Shown: one piece after another, positions 20,101 to 30,248 of the stretch
How positions within the stretch are numbered: the first letter of the stretch is position 1
How the letters are laid out: each line of letters starts with the position of its first letter
Source: Porphyridium purpureum
Taxonomy: Eukaryota > Rhodophyta > Bangiophyceae > Porphyridiales > Porphyridiaceae
Reading direction: 5' to 3'
Assembly (NCBI GenBank): GCA_008690995.1
Contig: VRMN01000003.1
Location: 124,001-188,000, forward strand
DNA length: 64,000 nt
Notes under the pieces: generated by a model
Told to the model about the DNA's origin: nothing
The model's input: only the letters and a program-made list of their open reading frames with translations
The model's database searches: none
Program-made: the position numbers and the translations under genes

Positions 20101-21648
20101 ATGTTTGACGTGGCCAAAGAAAGAGACGCGCACGCAGTGGCAATGATGTGCGAGCGGGCGCCTACCGCAGTGAGTGAGCGCGTCACGCATCGCGGCGATG
20201 AAATTAACGCGGGCTTCGATTCCTGTTTGCCAGATGAAGACGAGGCGTCGCAGCAGACGCAATGGCAGCTGAGAAGCCACACCGAGTACAAGCGTAGCAG
20301 GAGTGTTCGTCAGCATGAAAGTGCACATCAAGCCACCGCGAGGCACGCGCTCCCACGGTACCCCATGCTTCCTTACCAGTGCACGTATCAAGCCAACACG
20401 TCATGTGCCAACGCCTGGTTCTGGTATCCGACGCCGTCAGAGACATATGAGTACTCGCATACTCGTCATGACAATGAGCCTGCGCATCTGAAATATGCCT
20501 CTGGGCATCTGCGCGAGCTTGGAGTTTTGACACAACGTGGTGTCGGCTACCAGCCAGTGCCAGGCAAAAGAGCTCATGAAGCGCCACCGTGCCAGTCAGG
20601 TGGACTGCATCCTGGCCCAGGACGTTTCCAGTGCTCCAGCTTTCCTCACACTCCATACCTTAGGGGTTTTGCTTATGCTGCAGGACCGCAACTTGAGACG
20701 CGGCTCCCATTGTCGTTCGCGCGAAATGACGGAGCTGCTCACTTGGGTCATGGGACTCTAGAAGGCGCTTGTGAAGATCATGACATGCTCAATTCGCCTA
20801 TCATGCACTGCAACGACTCTCGTCACCAGCAATCTGTTTACATTCCAGGAGGCCCTAGTGTCAGAAATCTAGATGGCCCCAGGACGCACGGCGCCATGCA
20901 GCAGTTCGATTCGGCAAAAATAGACACAGCCACGGCGCTTCTTTTCGTCGCACAGCCTCAGTTTCTCGCAGACATGAAAGAGCTGGCGCACACAATGCAC
21001 GCTCCGTCACGTGGAGGCACGCGTGAAGTTGAAGGCAACAAGATCAGCGACAGTGCATTCAGCTTGGACTCTCCACTATCCAATGCCCGTGACATCCACG
21101 GGCGCACGAAAGAAAAGGAAATCCGAAAGGAAAACCCAGGGACTGCGAAGGCCTCCTCTCAAACTGTGATGCAAAAAATGGAGGAAATCCGCACCGTCTT
21201 TCAAGCCGCTATCATCGAGGAACTGCAAGAGCAGTCAAAATGTCGTATCATCTCACCGGGCGAGGAAAAAGAACGACTGCTTGCCGTTGCGGCGATTGCG
21301 CGCGCACATGCAGTGCGTGGAGAAAATGTTAGAAAAATGACCAAGGATAACATGTTCAGTCGCGGGTTCTTGGGCTTGGCATCCAAGCAAGGCTTTTCCA
21401 AGGAAGCGCACTTCGAACTCTTCAAAGCCTTTTTCGACATGATCTTACACCCGTACCCTTCCTCAAGCGAATTTAGAGACATTGCGGAACGCGCAAACCT
21501 CGAGTACGGGCAAACCGTACGCTGGTTCCAGAATATGCGCAAGCGTCTTTGGAAACCCGTTGTGCTTGCACTCCGAGGGCATGCCCCCGAACCGGATGTG
21601 ACCAAGTGGAGGCACGATATCTTCCGTCCTAAGAAAAAAAATGCCTGA
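20101..21648 (+). CDS. TALE-class homeodomain transcription factor 2
   Basis: A 515-residue protein. The homeodomain lies near the C terminus (about 425-484): helix 1 EAHFELFKAFFDMI, the TALE loop HPYPSSSEF, and recognition helix VRWFQNMRKRLWKP, with W475 as the invariant Trp. Homeodomain position 50 is Gln, not the Ile seen in most TALE proteins. Upstream, about 355-420 forms a charged helical segment (VMQKMEEIRTVFQAAIIEEL onwards) that could be a dimerisation region. The N-terminal about 330 residues are His/Ser/Pro/Gln-rich and look disordered. The C terminus RPKKKNA may be a nuclear localisation signal. It is not a copy of TALE 1: outside the homeodomain the two are dissimilar. Confidence 0.88.
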   Translation: MFDVAKERDAHAVAMMCERAPTAVSERVTHRGDEINAGFDSCLPDEDEASQQTQWQLRSHTEYKRSRSVRQHESAHQATARHALPRYPMLPYQCTYQANTSCANAWFWYPTPSETYEYSHTRHDNEPAHLKYASGHLRELGVLTQRGVGYQPVPGKRAHEAPPCQSGGLHPGPGRFQCSSFPHTPYLRGFAYAAGPQLETRLPLSFARNDGAAHLGHGTLEGACEDHDMLNSPIMHCNDSRHQQSVYIPGGPSVRNLDGPRTHGAMQQFDSAKIDTATALLFVAQPQFLADMKELAHTMHAPSRGGTREVEGNKISDSAFSLDSPLSNARDIHGRTKEKEIRKENPGTAKASSQTVMQKMEEIRTVFQAAIIEELQEQSKCRIISPGEEKERLLAVAAIARAHAVRGENVRKMTKDNMFSRGFLGLASKQGFSKEAHFELFKAFFDMILHPYPSSSEFRDIAERANLEYGQTVRWFQNMRKRLWKPVVLALRGHAPEPDVTKWRHDIFRPKKKNA

Positions 21649-24049
21649 AGTCTCTGCATGAAGAACGCCGACAGCAGCCGCACCTGTCACGCAGGCGATG
21701 GGTGCAAAAGCCATGGAGACAGAAGAGCTTCGGACACACAAAACAAGTGACAGACGCGGCATGGACAAACGACGCGCTAATTGAGAGAACGGCAGCGGCC
21801 TCTGGACCTGCACGGCCCATGGCCGCAGATGATACCTGTGCAACAGATGCTACCTTGGTTGGAGCAGACGTTGGAATTCCGATGGTGCATCGGCATGTGC
21901 AGTGATTGATTGGTTGATGATAAGGACCGGAGGAAAATGCCGTTACGCCTGCTAATCTCGGCCGTAACGATTATATACCAACATCCTGCGTCCATTCTTG
22001 GCAATGGCTTGCGACCGGGAAACGCTCGCATTCCTCAAGGCCTTGCAAAACGGCGTCCTTCGCAAACCAAGAACATCCCAGCATTTCTGGGCCCTTAATC
22101 AATCCCACGCTACCGGAAGCGAAGTGAAAATGCTGGACAAGGCTCCGTAAATGTCGACTCACGAAAGTAGAAATCAATACGATGAGGAGTCCAGAAGGAT
22201 GATAGTTGCATTCAATCTCCTCATCAAAACGTCTGACTCCGCAACGATGGCCATTTCTCAGCTTGGTCTCACGTAGCAACAGATAGGGAGCCGATGCTTT
22301 CTATGCCGGTTCACAAATGTACGGAGTGAGTTCAAGCACATCGTCAAGTAAATTAGTCACCGCCCCGCAATCATGTGCAATTTTGCCTTCCTTTCCGCGT
22401 CGACACAACCAATGGCCGTGCTCACACCTCCTGTAGGGAGCCAGATTTCCTTCCAAGTTGTTGTATACATTGGACTCGATCCTAAGGAGGCTCGCTTCCC
22501 ACTTCACCGTAAAGTCCGCTTGCAGAACGCGTGCTCAGAGCGACGTGTCCAGATCGGCTTCCGGACTCAGATTCTACGCAGTGCCACCACGCTTGCAAGC
22601 CATTGTGAAAGGCTGATGCGGTTCCTGGTTGCAAGATACACATAGTGCTCACAGAACTGTTCTCTGCACATCACGCAAGCCATCGATCTGATATTCCTGC
22701 CTCGCACCAGAGATGGGAATCTTGAACCGGACGCGCCTTTAGGCGCCGTCTGCGACGGCTCCTGTCCACGTGAAGAACGGGTATGAGGACACATTCTGCT
22801 TGCTTCTGGACAAACAGCAGACATCAGCTCTCGCAGAGGGTCGTGGGCCAGAGATCATCAGGGCTACAATACAGGTGTGCACGCGCTACGCTACTACACA
22901 CCGCTCGAGAAGACGCAACGAAGGTGGACGCGATCCAAGCAGCCAAGCTCGTGCGTCCTCTTTTAGCCTCCGGCGACAGCACAAAACCTCTCGCAAGTCA
23001 CCAACCTCAAGAATTCGGGAGGAGCGCATTGAGGTCCAGCTGCTCGTCCCGAAAGATCGCCTCGGCCTACATGCTCATGCTGTTCAAGTCAGACTTACGC
23101 GGGATCCAATATCAATAAACACAAGGGCTAGGATGTGCCGAACAAGCTGTTCATTGACTTCATTCTCAACGAAACTGCGCATCGCGTGACCTTCCTAACC
23201 TCCGCTGCTTTCTTTTGCCGTGCTCTTGCGCATGGCCACAGGATGTGTCAACCCAAAGCGAATCGAGGCAACATACGCTTTGGTGCGTTGGTATGATCCA
23301 TTCCCACCGCAGCTCTAGTCTCGAGGCAGCAGTCGTCCCTCTCAAGCCAGCCCAACCCAAATTCTCAGATCGGGTCATCGCATAAGGTGGACCGAAATAG
23401 AGGACGCACTTCCTCGCCGTGCTTTCGCCCAGTACGGTCGACGTAAATGGGGCCATCCGACTGAATATCACTTTCCATATCGGCCTGGGCAGCAGATTCA
23501 CTCATTCTACTGAAGCCTAGTCAACGGTCCGAAAGTTCTCAAGAGACGATTTTCTGAGTCACAGGACCCGCAGACCGTCGACCTTGCATCGCGCTGCGGT
23601 CTAAGCAAGCCTATGAAACGATGTGGGTTTCTGCCAAACAAAATTGGCGGTGCTCTCGATGGCGACCAGGTTAAAGTTTGATTTCAAAAGCTCATGAAGC
23701 GACCCGGAGCAAACACTACTGGTGCTAAAACTTGAGTCCCGTGAATGAATAATACCTCGGACCAGTCCGTGCAAGTACGATGCGCGCCCGGGGCGCGCAG
23801 GATGGATATTGAAAGTAAAGGCTTGCATTTCTCAGAACTGCTGCCCACAACAAATTTCCGCGCTTGTCGCTGATTGGAACCAAGTCCAAAAAACACCATG
23901 TACTTGGCATAGCTGCGTACCAAGATGCGATGCTCTCAAGGCCCAGTTTCCAACAGAACAGGAACAAGGGTAGAAGCCATACATTGTTTGCGAAAAACTG
24001 TTCTTCTCTTGAATTGCGAAAACGACGAGAGCGCACTAGGTCTTCAGAA
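21649..24049. other. 2.4-kb region without recognisable gene, beside the TALE pair
   Basis: The longest gene-free stretch in the window. Open frames are short (under 140 codons), overlap on both strands and show no domain, signal peptide or repeat. Base composition looks less G/C-rich than neighbouring coding regions. No tRNA cloverleaf, terminal inverted repeat or transposase remnant could be recognised. It may hold a long non-coding RNA, decayed sequence or simply long 3' flanks of the TALE 2 and BAG6-like genes. Confidence 0.5.
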
Positions 24050-27000
24050 CTAAAGCTTTTTTGACCGTGGGCCAACTTGAAACCGCTCGGAAGCATTTGG
24101 GAATAATGAAGGGTCAAAATCAGGATCCGTTTCGAGTCGCGCGCGAACGCCTTGCTCGATTGTGCTCATGTATAGTGGCCCTCCGATTGCATTGTTCGCA
24201 TCCAGTTCCGAACACACACGATCTATGTCGCGAGGATCCGCACGTACACTCATCATGGCACGTCGCACTAGTTGCGAGCCCATACGCGACGCGACTCGCG
24301 GCGAAAGCGTCTCTGGTGCGGATGAAACGGAGCTTTCAAGTGGATTTGCTTGCGGGCCACCCTCTCGATACACCGCACTACGATGCACTGACGCGCCGCC
24401 TCCGCTAGATCGCACCTTCCGCATTGCTTCAACGTCGTCGGCCAAGATCCGCTGCCATTTCTCGATTTGGTCTTCCGGCAGATCATTTCTTCTGAGCACG
24501 TCCCGAAAATCTTGAGAGACCTCTGTTCGTGTCGATGCTATACTTGCGACATCCGAGCGAGCGCTGTCCGTCGACGTCTCCAACGAGCCTGCACCAGACG
24601 ACCGCGCAACTTTGCGCGTGTTCCCTGCCGAAGAGCCTGAAAACGTCAAGTTCGAAGGGCGCGGGCGCACAGCGGGAATGGCATTATTCCGGGCGCTGAA
24701 TGCGTTCGCGCTACTCGCCAATCCAACTCCTCTTGGCACTGAGGTCGGGACACGATCCGCTCCTGATGAACCACCACGATCTGCCGCCATGGGCGCCACG
24801 GCCGCACTGGCACTTCCCAGTCCTGATTTTGACTCTGTTTGCACCTGAGGAGGCTCGTCGATCTCGTCTAGAAGTTCGTCCATCAAATCATCCATAATCA
24901 CATCGTCTTCCGGGAGGGCAGCAATCCTGATATTGTGTGATTGGTTCCCATGCCCCTGAGTCTGAGATTCCGGTGATGGGGATCCGGATGGCTCCATTGA
25001 TATAGTGCCTGATGCCTGCAGATTGGACGGTGTCTGTGCGTCTTGATCTGAAATTCGCCTGCCTTCTGCTTGTTCACCATGTTCCAGTTGCTCCCCGGCA
25101 TACAGGCGTTGCTCCCAGCGACTGAACGATTCCGTAATTCGCTGCACTATCATATTGTTCGCCATTGACACAATAACGCTCATTTGAGGCGTGGCCAACG
25201 CACCGCCCAAACCACCTACACCACACTCTAGCATCACATTCAAAAAAGATCGTACCAAATGCTGCGCGTCGGGCCATCCGCGCCGACAGAACAAATTCAA
25301 ATGATAGGCAAGCTCGCCCACCGTGTGATCAATCAACGCGACCATCGCGCGCGGAAACATGTCATCGCCAACTTCATCTGTCCGGACGACCAAGCACAAA
25401 ATCTCGACGATTCTACGTAGCATCATAGCTTCAAGTTGGACCGCAACAGCGTGCGGGCCTCCACCAGAGTAAAAGTCGCTTGCGCGAGGTTCGACGAAAA
25501 CGGCTTCAAACTCGTTCCACAGAGTTTGACGGTGTTCTGGCGTGATTCGCGACACCTCGGAGTCCCATATGGCTTGGGCATTGCTGTTGAACAACGCGGG
25601 CGACGCCGTCGAATCCAAGCCGTACTCTGACTGCAAAAATGCACACAGGGGCGCCCGTACGCGCGCCAAGCTTGTTGTGTTCCCGTGCAGAAGAATATCT
25701 GGCAGATCATTGATTGAAAGATGCTCCAATGCTGCCAAAAGCATCCTCTCCATTTCGCTCGCATGCTCTGGGTCACCAAGCACGTCTCCTTCGTCATTGA
25801 TTTGAATGCTTCGAACCAAATCCGCGGCAGTCCGGATCTGTGACCCGTCTCCGACTGTGAATCCGTCCATCAAGGCCAGCGATTGAAGAATCGGGTTCAT
25901 GGATGCCACTGCATCCGGCACTGGTGCATCAACAGAGCCAGAAAATGACGAGTTCGCGCCATTCGAAAAGGACCCTTCGAAGCTAAAGCTTGCGCTGAAT
26001 CCACCGCCCATGGAGTCCGCGCCTGCAGTCGCTCTTCCTGGATTAGTTACAGGAGGTACCTCCGTCGAGACTGAGGGTACAGGCATCGCAGCGCCACCGT
26101 GACTTGGACTTGGTGCCGTACCTGAAGGATGCATTCGAATTTGCACAGACGGATGCGATCCAGATTGGGCCTGACTTGCCTCACGCGTCGATGCCGCTGA
26201 AGGATGATTCACACGGATGTGGACGGACTGCGCCGGTGGTACCTGGTTCTGGTTGGTATTATTAGCGGTGCCCGTGGGCGCCACACGTGGATGCGACTGC
26301 AGGCGCACATGCACCCTTTGCGGCGCTGGTCTTGCTGTAGATGGTGTACCACCACTGAGGCCGCTTTCTGGCCCGGGCGCCGAGTTCAACGCGGCGGCAT
26401 TCACAGCACCGGCCACCTGCCCGATGAGTGGGCCGAGAGACTGGAAGAGAATTGACTGCAGGCCGACTTGCGGTCCCGGCATCCCACGATCGGCCGCGGG
26501 TGAGCCAGATGAAGCAGCATGGGGCACGCCATGTCCTGGCGCTCTGCCTTGTGGCTCTGTTTCGGAGGTCGGAGGCTGGGATGCCAAACCACTGCCCCTT
26601 GAACCCGGACCCGTGGCTGCTGCTCTCGGTTCCTCAGTGTACCGCTGCTGTTGCTCTTGTGCTTGATTCTGTTGTTGTTGGTCCTGGTGTTGAAATTGCT
26701 GTTGTTGCGATATTCCTTGGGAGACAGAGCTCAGAACTTGACCCACGAGTTGTCCCATAAGGTCCGCAATGTGCTGACCTCCTTGAGGCCTCATCGCACC
26801 GGATGGGAACCGTTGCTGTGGACCCTGCTGCTGCGTTTGTGAGCGTGACTGTGCGTGTCCCTCAGCGTGCGGCAAAGATGAAGAGGTCTCTGGGTTCGAC
26901 GGAGGACTTCCCAGTTCTCCATCCGCAGCAACCGAGGCCGACAGTGCAACCAATGTCGTGAGCAACTGGGATAATGCATTCATTCTCACATTCAAATTCA

Positions 27001-27817
27001 TGAGCGCAGCCCTTGCGCTGTCATTCTGCGGATTCTCGGCAAGCGCTCGGATTGAAGTCGCGGCCGCGTCACTCAACGGATCCTGCAGAACTGCGGGAGA
27101 AGCCAGTATCGCAGCCAATGACGAAAAAATGCCACTCAATGCCGCTGCGTCGTCTGCAGGCGGCTGCAAGGAAGTTAGAGCAGGCGCCTGGACGCTGCTT
27201 GCAAAGAAGGACAGGGCGTCCCAAGCCTGAGCGATGAGTTCGCGGCGACCCACGTGTCTACGTTCAGGCTGAGACGAGCCGGTAAGCGATGCCGCGGCCC
27301 CTGTCACTGCGCCACGCTGCGCAGCGTCTCGCGGGATTCCGTACGATTCCAGCGCGCCCACCAGGAAGCTGACAAGACCAGACATCCCGCTCCCGGAACT
27401 TGCATTCATCGTGCTAATACCGCCAAACACCCCCACGCCTGACACGCTTACGGGAACCCGCGTCCGAGTTTCGCCCGGCACCTGCCCAGGTTGCCTCGGC
27501 GGGACTGCGGAGCCCGGCGTCTGCTGCTGGGAAGCTGACGCCTGTGGTTGCGCGTGTGCCGCGGCTGCTGATCCAGAACCTTCCTGGGGCGCTCGCAAGA
27601 CGATGTGAATGGCGTGGCCGTCCTCGAGGCCGAGCTGCTCCAGCGTGCGGGTCTCAGCATCCTGCATGACCCTGCCCCTGAAAATCAAGCGCTGCGACGC
27701 TTCATCCAGACCTTTCAGCTCGCGGATCTGCCGCTTGAGCGCCGCCACGCTCGCGTGCGGATCCACCGACACGCTGAACTCGCTCGAGTCCAGCTGCTTG
27801 ACTCGAATTGTAATCAT
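24050..27817 (-). CDS. BAG6/Scythe-like ubiquitin-like domain protein
   Basis: A 1255-residue protein. An N-terminal ubiquitin-like domain (about 1-73) contains ALKRQIRELKGLDEASQRLI and LEQLGLEDGHAIHIV. A long Gln/Pro/Ser/Gly-rich disordered region follows. A helical central block (about 660-890) includes EHLSINDLPDILLHGN and HTVGELAYHLNLFCRRGWPD. The C-terminal about 60 residues, with IEQGVRARLETDPDFDPSLF and PNASERF, closely resemble the C-terminal BAG-like domain of BAG6. BAG6 is a chaperone holdase that hands tail-anchored and mislocalised proteins to the GET pathway or the proteasome. The frame opens upstream only from a GTG; ATG at 27817 begins exactly at the ubiquitin-like fold. Both ends point to the same family, so the call is good. 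Confidence 0.8.
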   Translation of the reverse strand: MITIRVKQLDSSEFSVSVDPHASVAALKRQIRELKGLDEASQRLIFRGRVMQDAETRTLEQLGLEDGHAIHIVLRAPQEGSGSAAAAHAQPQASASQQQTPGSAVPPRQPGQVPGETRTRVPVSVSGVGVFGGISTMNASSGSGMSGLVSFLVGALESYGIPRDAAQRGAVTGAAASLTGSSQPERRHVGRRELIAQAWDALSFFASSVQAPALTSLQPPADDAAALSGIFSSLAAILASPAVLQDPLSDAAATSIRALAENPQNDSARAALMNLNVRMNALSQLLTTLVALSASVAADGELGSPPSNPETSSSLPHAEGHAQSRSQTQQQGPQQRFPSGAMRPQGGQHIADLMGQLVGQVLSSVSQGISQQQQFQHQDQQQQNQAQEQQQRYTEEPRAAATGPGSRGSGLASQPPTSETEPQGRAPGHGVPHAASSGSPAADRGMPGPQVGLQSILFQSLGPLIGQVAGAVNAAALNSAPGPESGLSGGTPSTARPAPQRVHVRLQSHPRVAPTGTANNTNQNQVPPAQSVHIRVNHPSAASTREASQAQSGSHPSVQIRMHPSGTAPSPSHGGAAMPVPSVSTEVPPVTNPGRATAGADSMGGGFSASFSFEGSFSNGANSSFSGSVDAPVPDAVASMNPILQSLALMDGFTVGDGSQIRTAADLVRSIQINDEGDVLGDPEHASEMERMLLAALEHLSINDLPDILLHGNTTSLARVRAPLCAFLQSEYGLDSTASPALFNSNAQAIWDSEVSRITPEHRQTLWNEFEAVFVEPRASDFYSGGGPHAVAVQLEAMMLRRIVEILCLVVRTDEVGDDMFPRAMVALIDHTVGELAYHLNLFCRRGWPDAQHLVRSFLNVMLECGVGGLGGALATPQMSVIVSMANNMIVQRITESFSRWEQRLYAGEQLEHGEQAEGRRISDQDAQTPSNLQASGTISMEPSGSPSPESQTQGHGNQSHNIRIAALPEDDVIMDDLMDELLDEIDEPPQVQTESKSGLGSASAAVAPMAADRGGSSGADRVPTSVPRGVGLASSANAFSARNNAIPAVRPRPSNLTFSGSSAGNTRKVARSSGAGSLETSTDSARSDVASIASTRTEVSQDFRDVLRRNDLPEDQIEKWQRILADDVEAMRKVRSSGGGASVHRSAVYREGGPQANPLESSVSSAPETLSPRVASRMGSQLVRRAMMSVRADPRDIDRVCSELDANNAIGGPLYMSTIEQGVRARLETDPDFDPSLFPNASERFQVGPRSKKL

Positions 27818-28592
27818 GCTTCCCTGAGCTCCCTCTCTTCTTCCCTTGTCTGTCACGAAAAATCCCTCTGTCTAACGCCCTCTCTTTCCCTCTCTCTCCC
27901 CCCTCTTTCCTTCCATCTCTAACCATCCTGCTGGCACATCAAGCGACCACAGTTTCGATACGCGTCTGGAAGTATTTATCAAACGGTGTGTGTGTGTGTG
28001 TGCGTTCCTGTGGTTCAACCTTGTTGTGACAAGCGAAGAGGAGTGGAACCGCAGAGACCACAGCGATGCCGCATCTGCCAACGCACGCCAGCAGCCCGCG
28101 CGCAGAAATGGCGCCGTCATGAGCGATGCGTGCCACAGCTAGTCCCGTACCTGCGCGCGCGATTCTACGAGACAGCCTCTGTGAAGCGGGCGCGTACAAC
28201 TGCGGCGTGGGTGGGAGTCGTCGTAGCCCGCATGGTCAGTCACGTGGGGCGCACGGCCGTCTGCAAGTTCGACGGGATGCAGGCATCGTGTTGTCTGTAC
28301 ATGACACGTTGCTATGCGCTGCGACGTGGAGGCAGTGATGAACGCGCCGACACCACCGCCGTCCTGCACATCAGGAGCGCGTGAGAAGATAAGAGCTGGC
28401 GTGCGTGAGCGACAACGTCGCGTGGCTCCCCGACCATTTCTTCGGCTGCTTCGTGAATCATCAAGCGCGTGTGTTTTAGAATGCGAAGCACTGTACCTTG
28501 GTGAAGATTGGTAGTGCCACTCGTGGTTGGATTGAGGGTGCGCGTGGTCCGAGACGGTTGGCGTGGTACGACGAGCGCGGAGCGATTGAACC
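27818..28592. other. Divergent promoter region, BAG6-like and purD
   Basis: A 775-bp spacer between divergent genes. A CT-rich run at about 27878-27905 forms the purine-rich leader of the BAG6-like gene. A TG dinucleotide repeat lies at about 27986-28002. No other gene is recognised. Confidence 0.55.
27986..28002. repeat. TG dinucleotide microsatellite
   Basis: About eight TG units in the spacer between the BAG6-like gene and purD. Confidence 0.8.
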
Positions 28593-30095
28593 ATGTGGGC
28601 TGCTGTATGCTTCACTGAGGTTGGCGGATGGGTGCTCGGCGCACCCGGCCGAAGCGCGTTTACAAGGGTAGCGATCGATGGGCATGCGCCGCGGTCGCCG
28701 TGTCGTCAGCGAGCGCGGCGGCGAGCGCGGCTGGTGCTGGCTGCGGCCGATGCGACGAATCTGGCGCAGAAGAGCTTGTCCGTTCTCGTCGTAGGGTCTG
28801 GTGGACGTGAACACGCGCTTGTCCGAGCAGTGAAAAAGTCGCCGTTTCTCAAGGATTTGTACGCTGCGCCGGGAAATCCGGGTATAGAGGCTGACGGCGC
28901 GACGTTGTGTGCTGATGTAGGCGCCGAGGACGTCGACGCGCTGGTCGCGTGCGCCAAGGAGAAGCAAGTGGATTTCGTGATTGTTGGACCCGAGGTTGCG
29001 CTAGTGAAAGGACTCGTGGATCGGTTGCTTGATGAGCGCATTGTGGCGTTCGGCCCGACGCAAGCCGCCGCCGTGCTAGAGGGCTCCAAGGTGTTCACAA
29101 AGGAGTTCATGGTCCGACACAGCATCCCTACTGCTTGGTATGCAAAATTTGACGGCGCCGACGCTGCCGCCGCGGCAAAGCAGTTTGTGCGGGAGAAAGG
29201 TCTCCCGATCGTGATCAAAGCGGACGGGCTTGCAGCTGGCAAAGGCGTGATTCTGGCTCACACCGTGGAGCAAGCCGACGCGGCGATCGACGATATTCTC
29301 GTCAAACAGGTGTTTGGTGACGCTGGGAGTAGTATGGTGATTGAAGAATTTCTTTTTGGCGAGGAGGCAAGCTTCTTTGCGATTCTGGATGGCGAAAACG
29401 CTGTGGCGCTGGCATCCGCACAGGACCACAAAGCGCGTGATGACGGAGACAAGGGACCTAATACAGGTGGCATGGGCGCTTACTCGCCTGCTCCTGTATT
29501 GACGGCGGAAATGCAGGCGGCGGTCATGACGGATGTAGTACTTCCCACTGCTCGTGGCATGGTGAAAGAAGGGCGCTCGTTCCGAGGTGTCTTGTTTGTG
29601 GGCCTGATGATCACGTCTGAAGGCCCCAAGGTGCTCGAATATAACGTGCGCTTTGGTGATCCAGAGTGCCAGGTGCTATGTAGTCGCATTCAGAGCGACA
29701 TGCTGCAGCTGCTTTACGCGGCGTCCACTGGCAAGCTCAAAGAAGTGGGTGATATTATTTGGGAACCGTACAAGGCACTTGTGGTTGTCATGGCCACTAA
29801 AGGCTATCCCGGCAGCTACACCAAAGGCTCCAAAATCAGCGGGTTGCACGCCGTGGACAAAATGGACAAGGTCAAAGTTTTCCACGCCGGCACGGCGCGA
29901 AATAGCGATGGCGCCATCGTGGCCAACGGTGGGCGCGTGCTCGGCGTGACAGCGCTTGGTAATTCAACGTTTGAGGCACAGCAACGCGCGTACGCGGCAG
30001 TTGATGCTATCGATTGGAGCGAGGGCTTTTGCCGAAGAGACATTGGCTGGCGCGCGGTCAAAAGAGAAGAGGAAGAAAAGGCTGTTCCCCAATGA
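28593..30095 (+). CDS. purD: Phosphoribosylamine-glycine ligase (GAR synthetase), probably plastid targeted
   Basis: A 500-residue ATP-grasp enzyme that joins glycine to 5-phosphoribosylamine, the second step of de novo purine synthesis. The first about 65 residues (Arg/Ala/Ser-rich, no acidic cluster) look like a transit peptide. The mature enzyme starts at LSVLVVGSGGREHALVRAV and has the full family order: YAAPGNPGIEADG, DFVIVGPEVALVKGLVD, VIKADGLAAGKGV, MVIEEFLFGEEASFFA, DHKARDDGDKGPNTGGMGAY and LEYNVRFGDPECQ. It is monofunctional, as in bacteria and plants, not fused to AIRS/GART as in animals and fungi. The short tail ends EEEEKAVPQ. Identification is very secure; the plastid location is inferred. 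Confidence 0.97.
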   Translation: MWAAVCFTEVGGWVLGAPGRSAFTRVAIDGHAPRSPCRQRARRRARLVLAAADATNLAQKSLSVLVVGSGGREHALVRAVKKSPFLKDLYAAPGNPGIEADGATLCADVGAEDVDALVACAKEKQVDFVIVGPEVALVKGLVDRLLDERIVAFGPTQAAAVLEGSKVFTKEFMVRHSIPTAWYAKFDGADAAAAAKQFVREKGLPIVIKADGLAAGKGVILAHTVEQADAAIDDILVKQVFGDAGSSMVIEEFLFGEEASFFAILDGENAVALASAQDHKARDDGDKGPNTGGMGAYSPAPVLTAEMQAAVMTDVVLPTARGMVKEGRSFRGVLFVGLMITSEGPKVLEYNVRFGDPECQVLCSRIQSDMLQLLYAASTGKLKEVGDIIWEPYKALVVVMATKGYPGSYTKGSKISGLHAVDKMDKVKVFHAGTARNSDGAIVANGGRVLGVTALGNSTFEAQQRAYAAVDAIDWSEGFCRRDIGWRAVKREEEEKAVPQ

Positions 30096-30248
30096 CGCTG
30101 TGATAGTATTTGACAATGAGAGGGCGAATTTCCGCGGATGATAGATCATAGGAGGGCAAGAATTTGAGAATTGTGCACGCACGGTTCTGCAAGCAAGATA
30201 TTAAAATATGAGCTCATGTACTCTCAGCGTCTCCAGGGCTGCCGTGAC

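Noticed and set aside
22715-22740. GGTTCAAGATTCCC on the minus strand, a possible tRNA T-arm
   Set aside because: The 5-bp T-stem does not pair and no cloverleaf can be drawn upstream.
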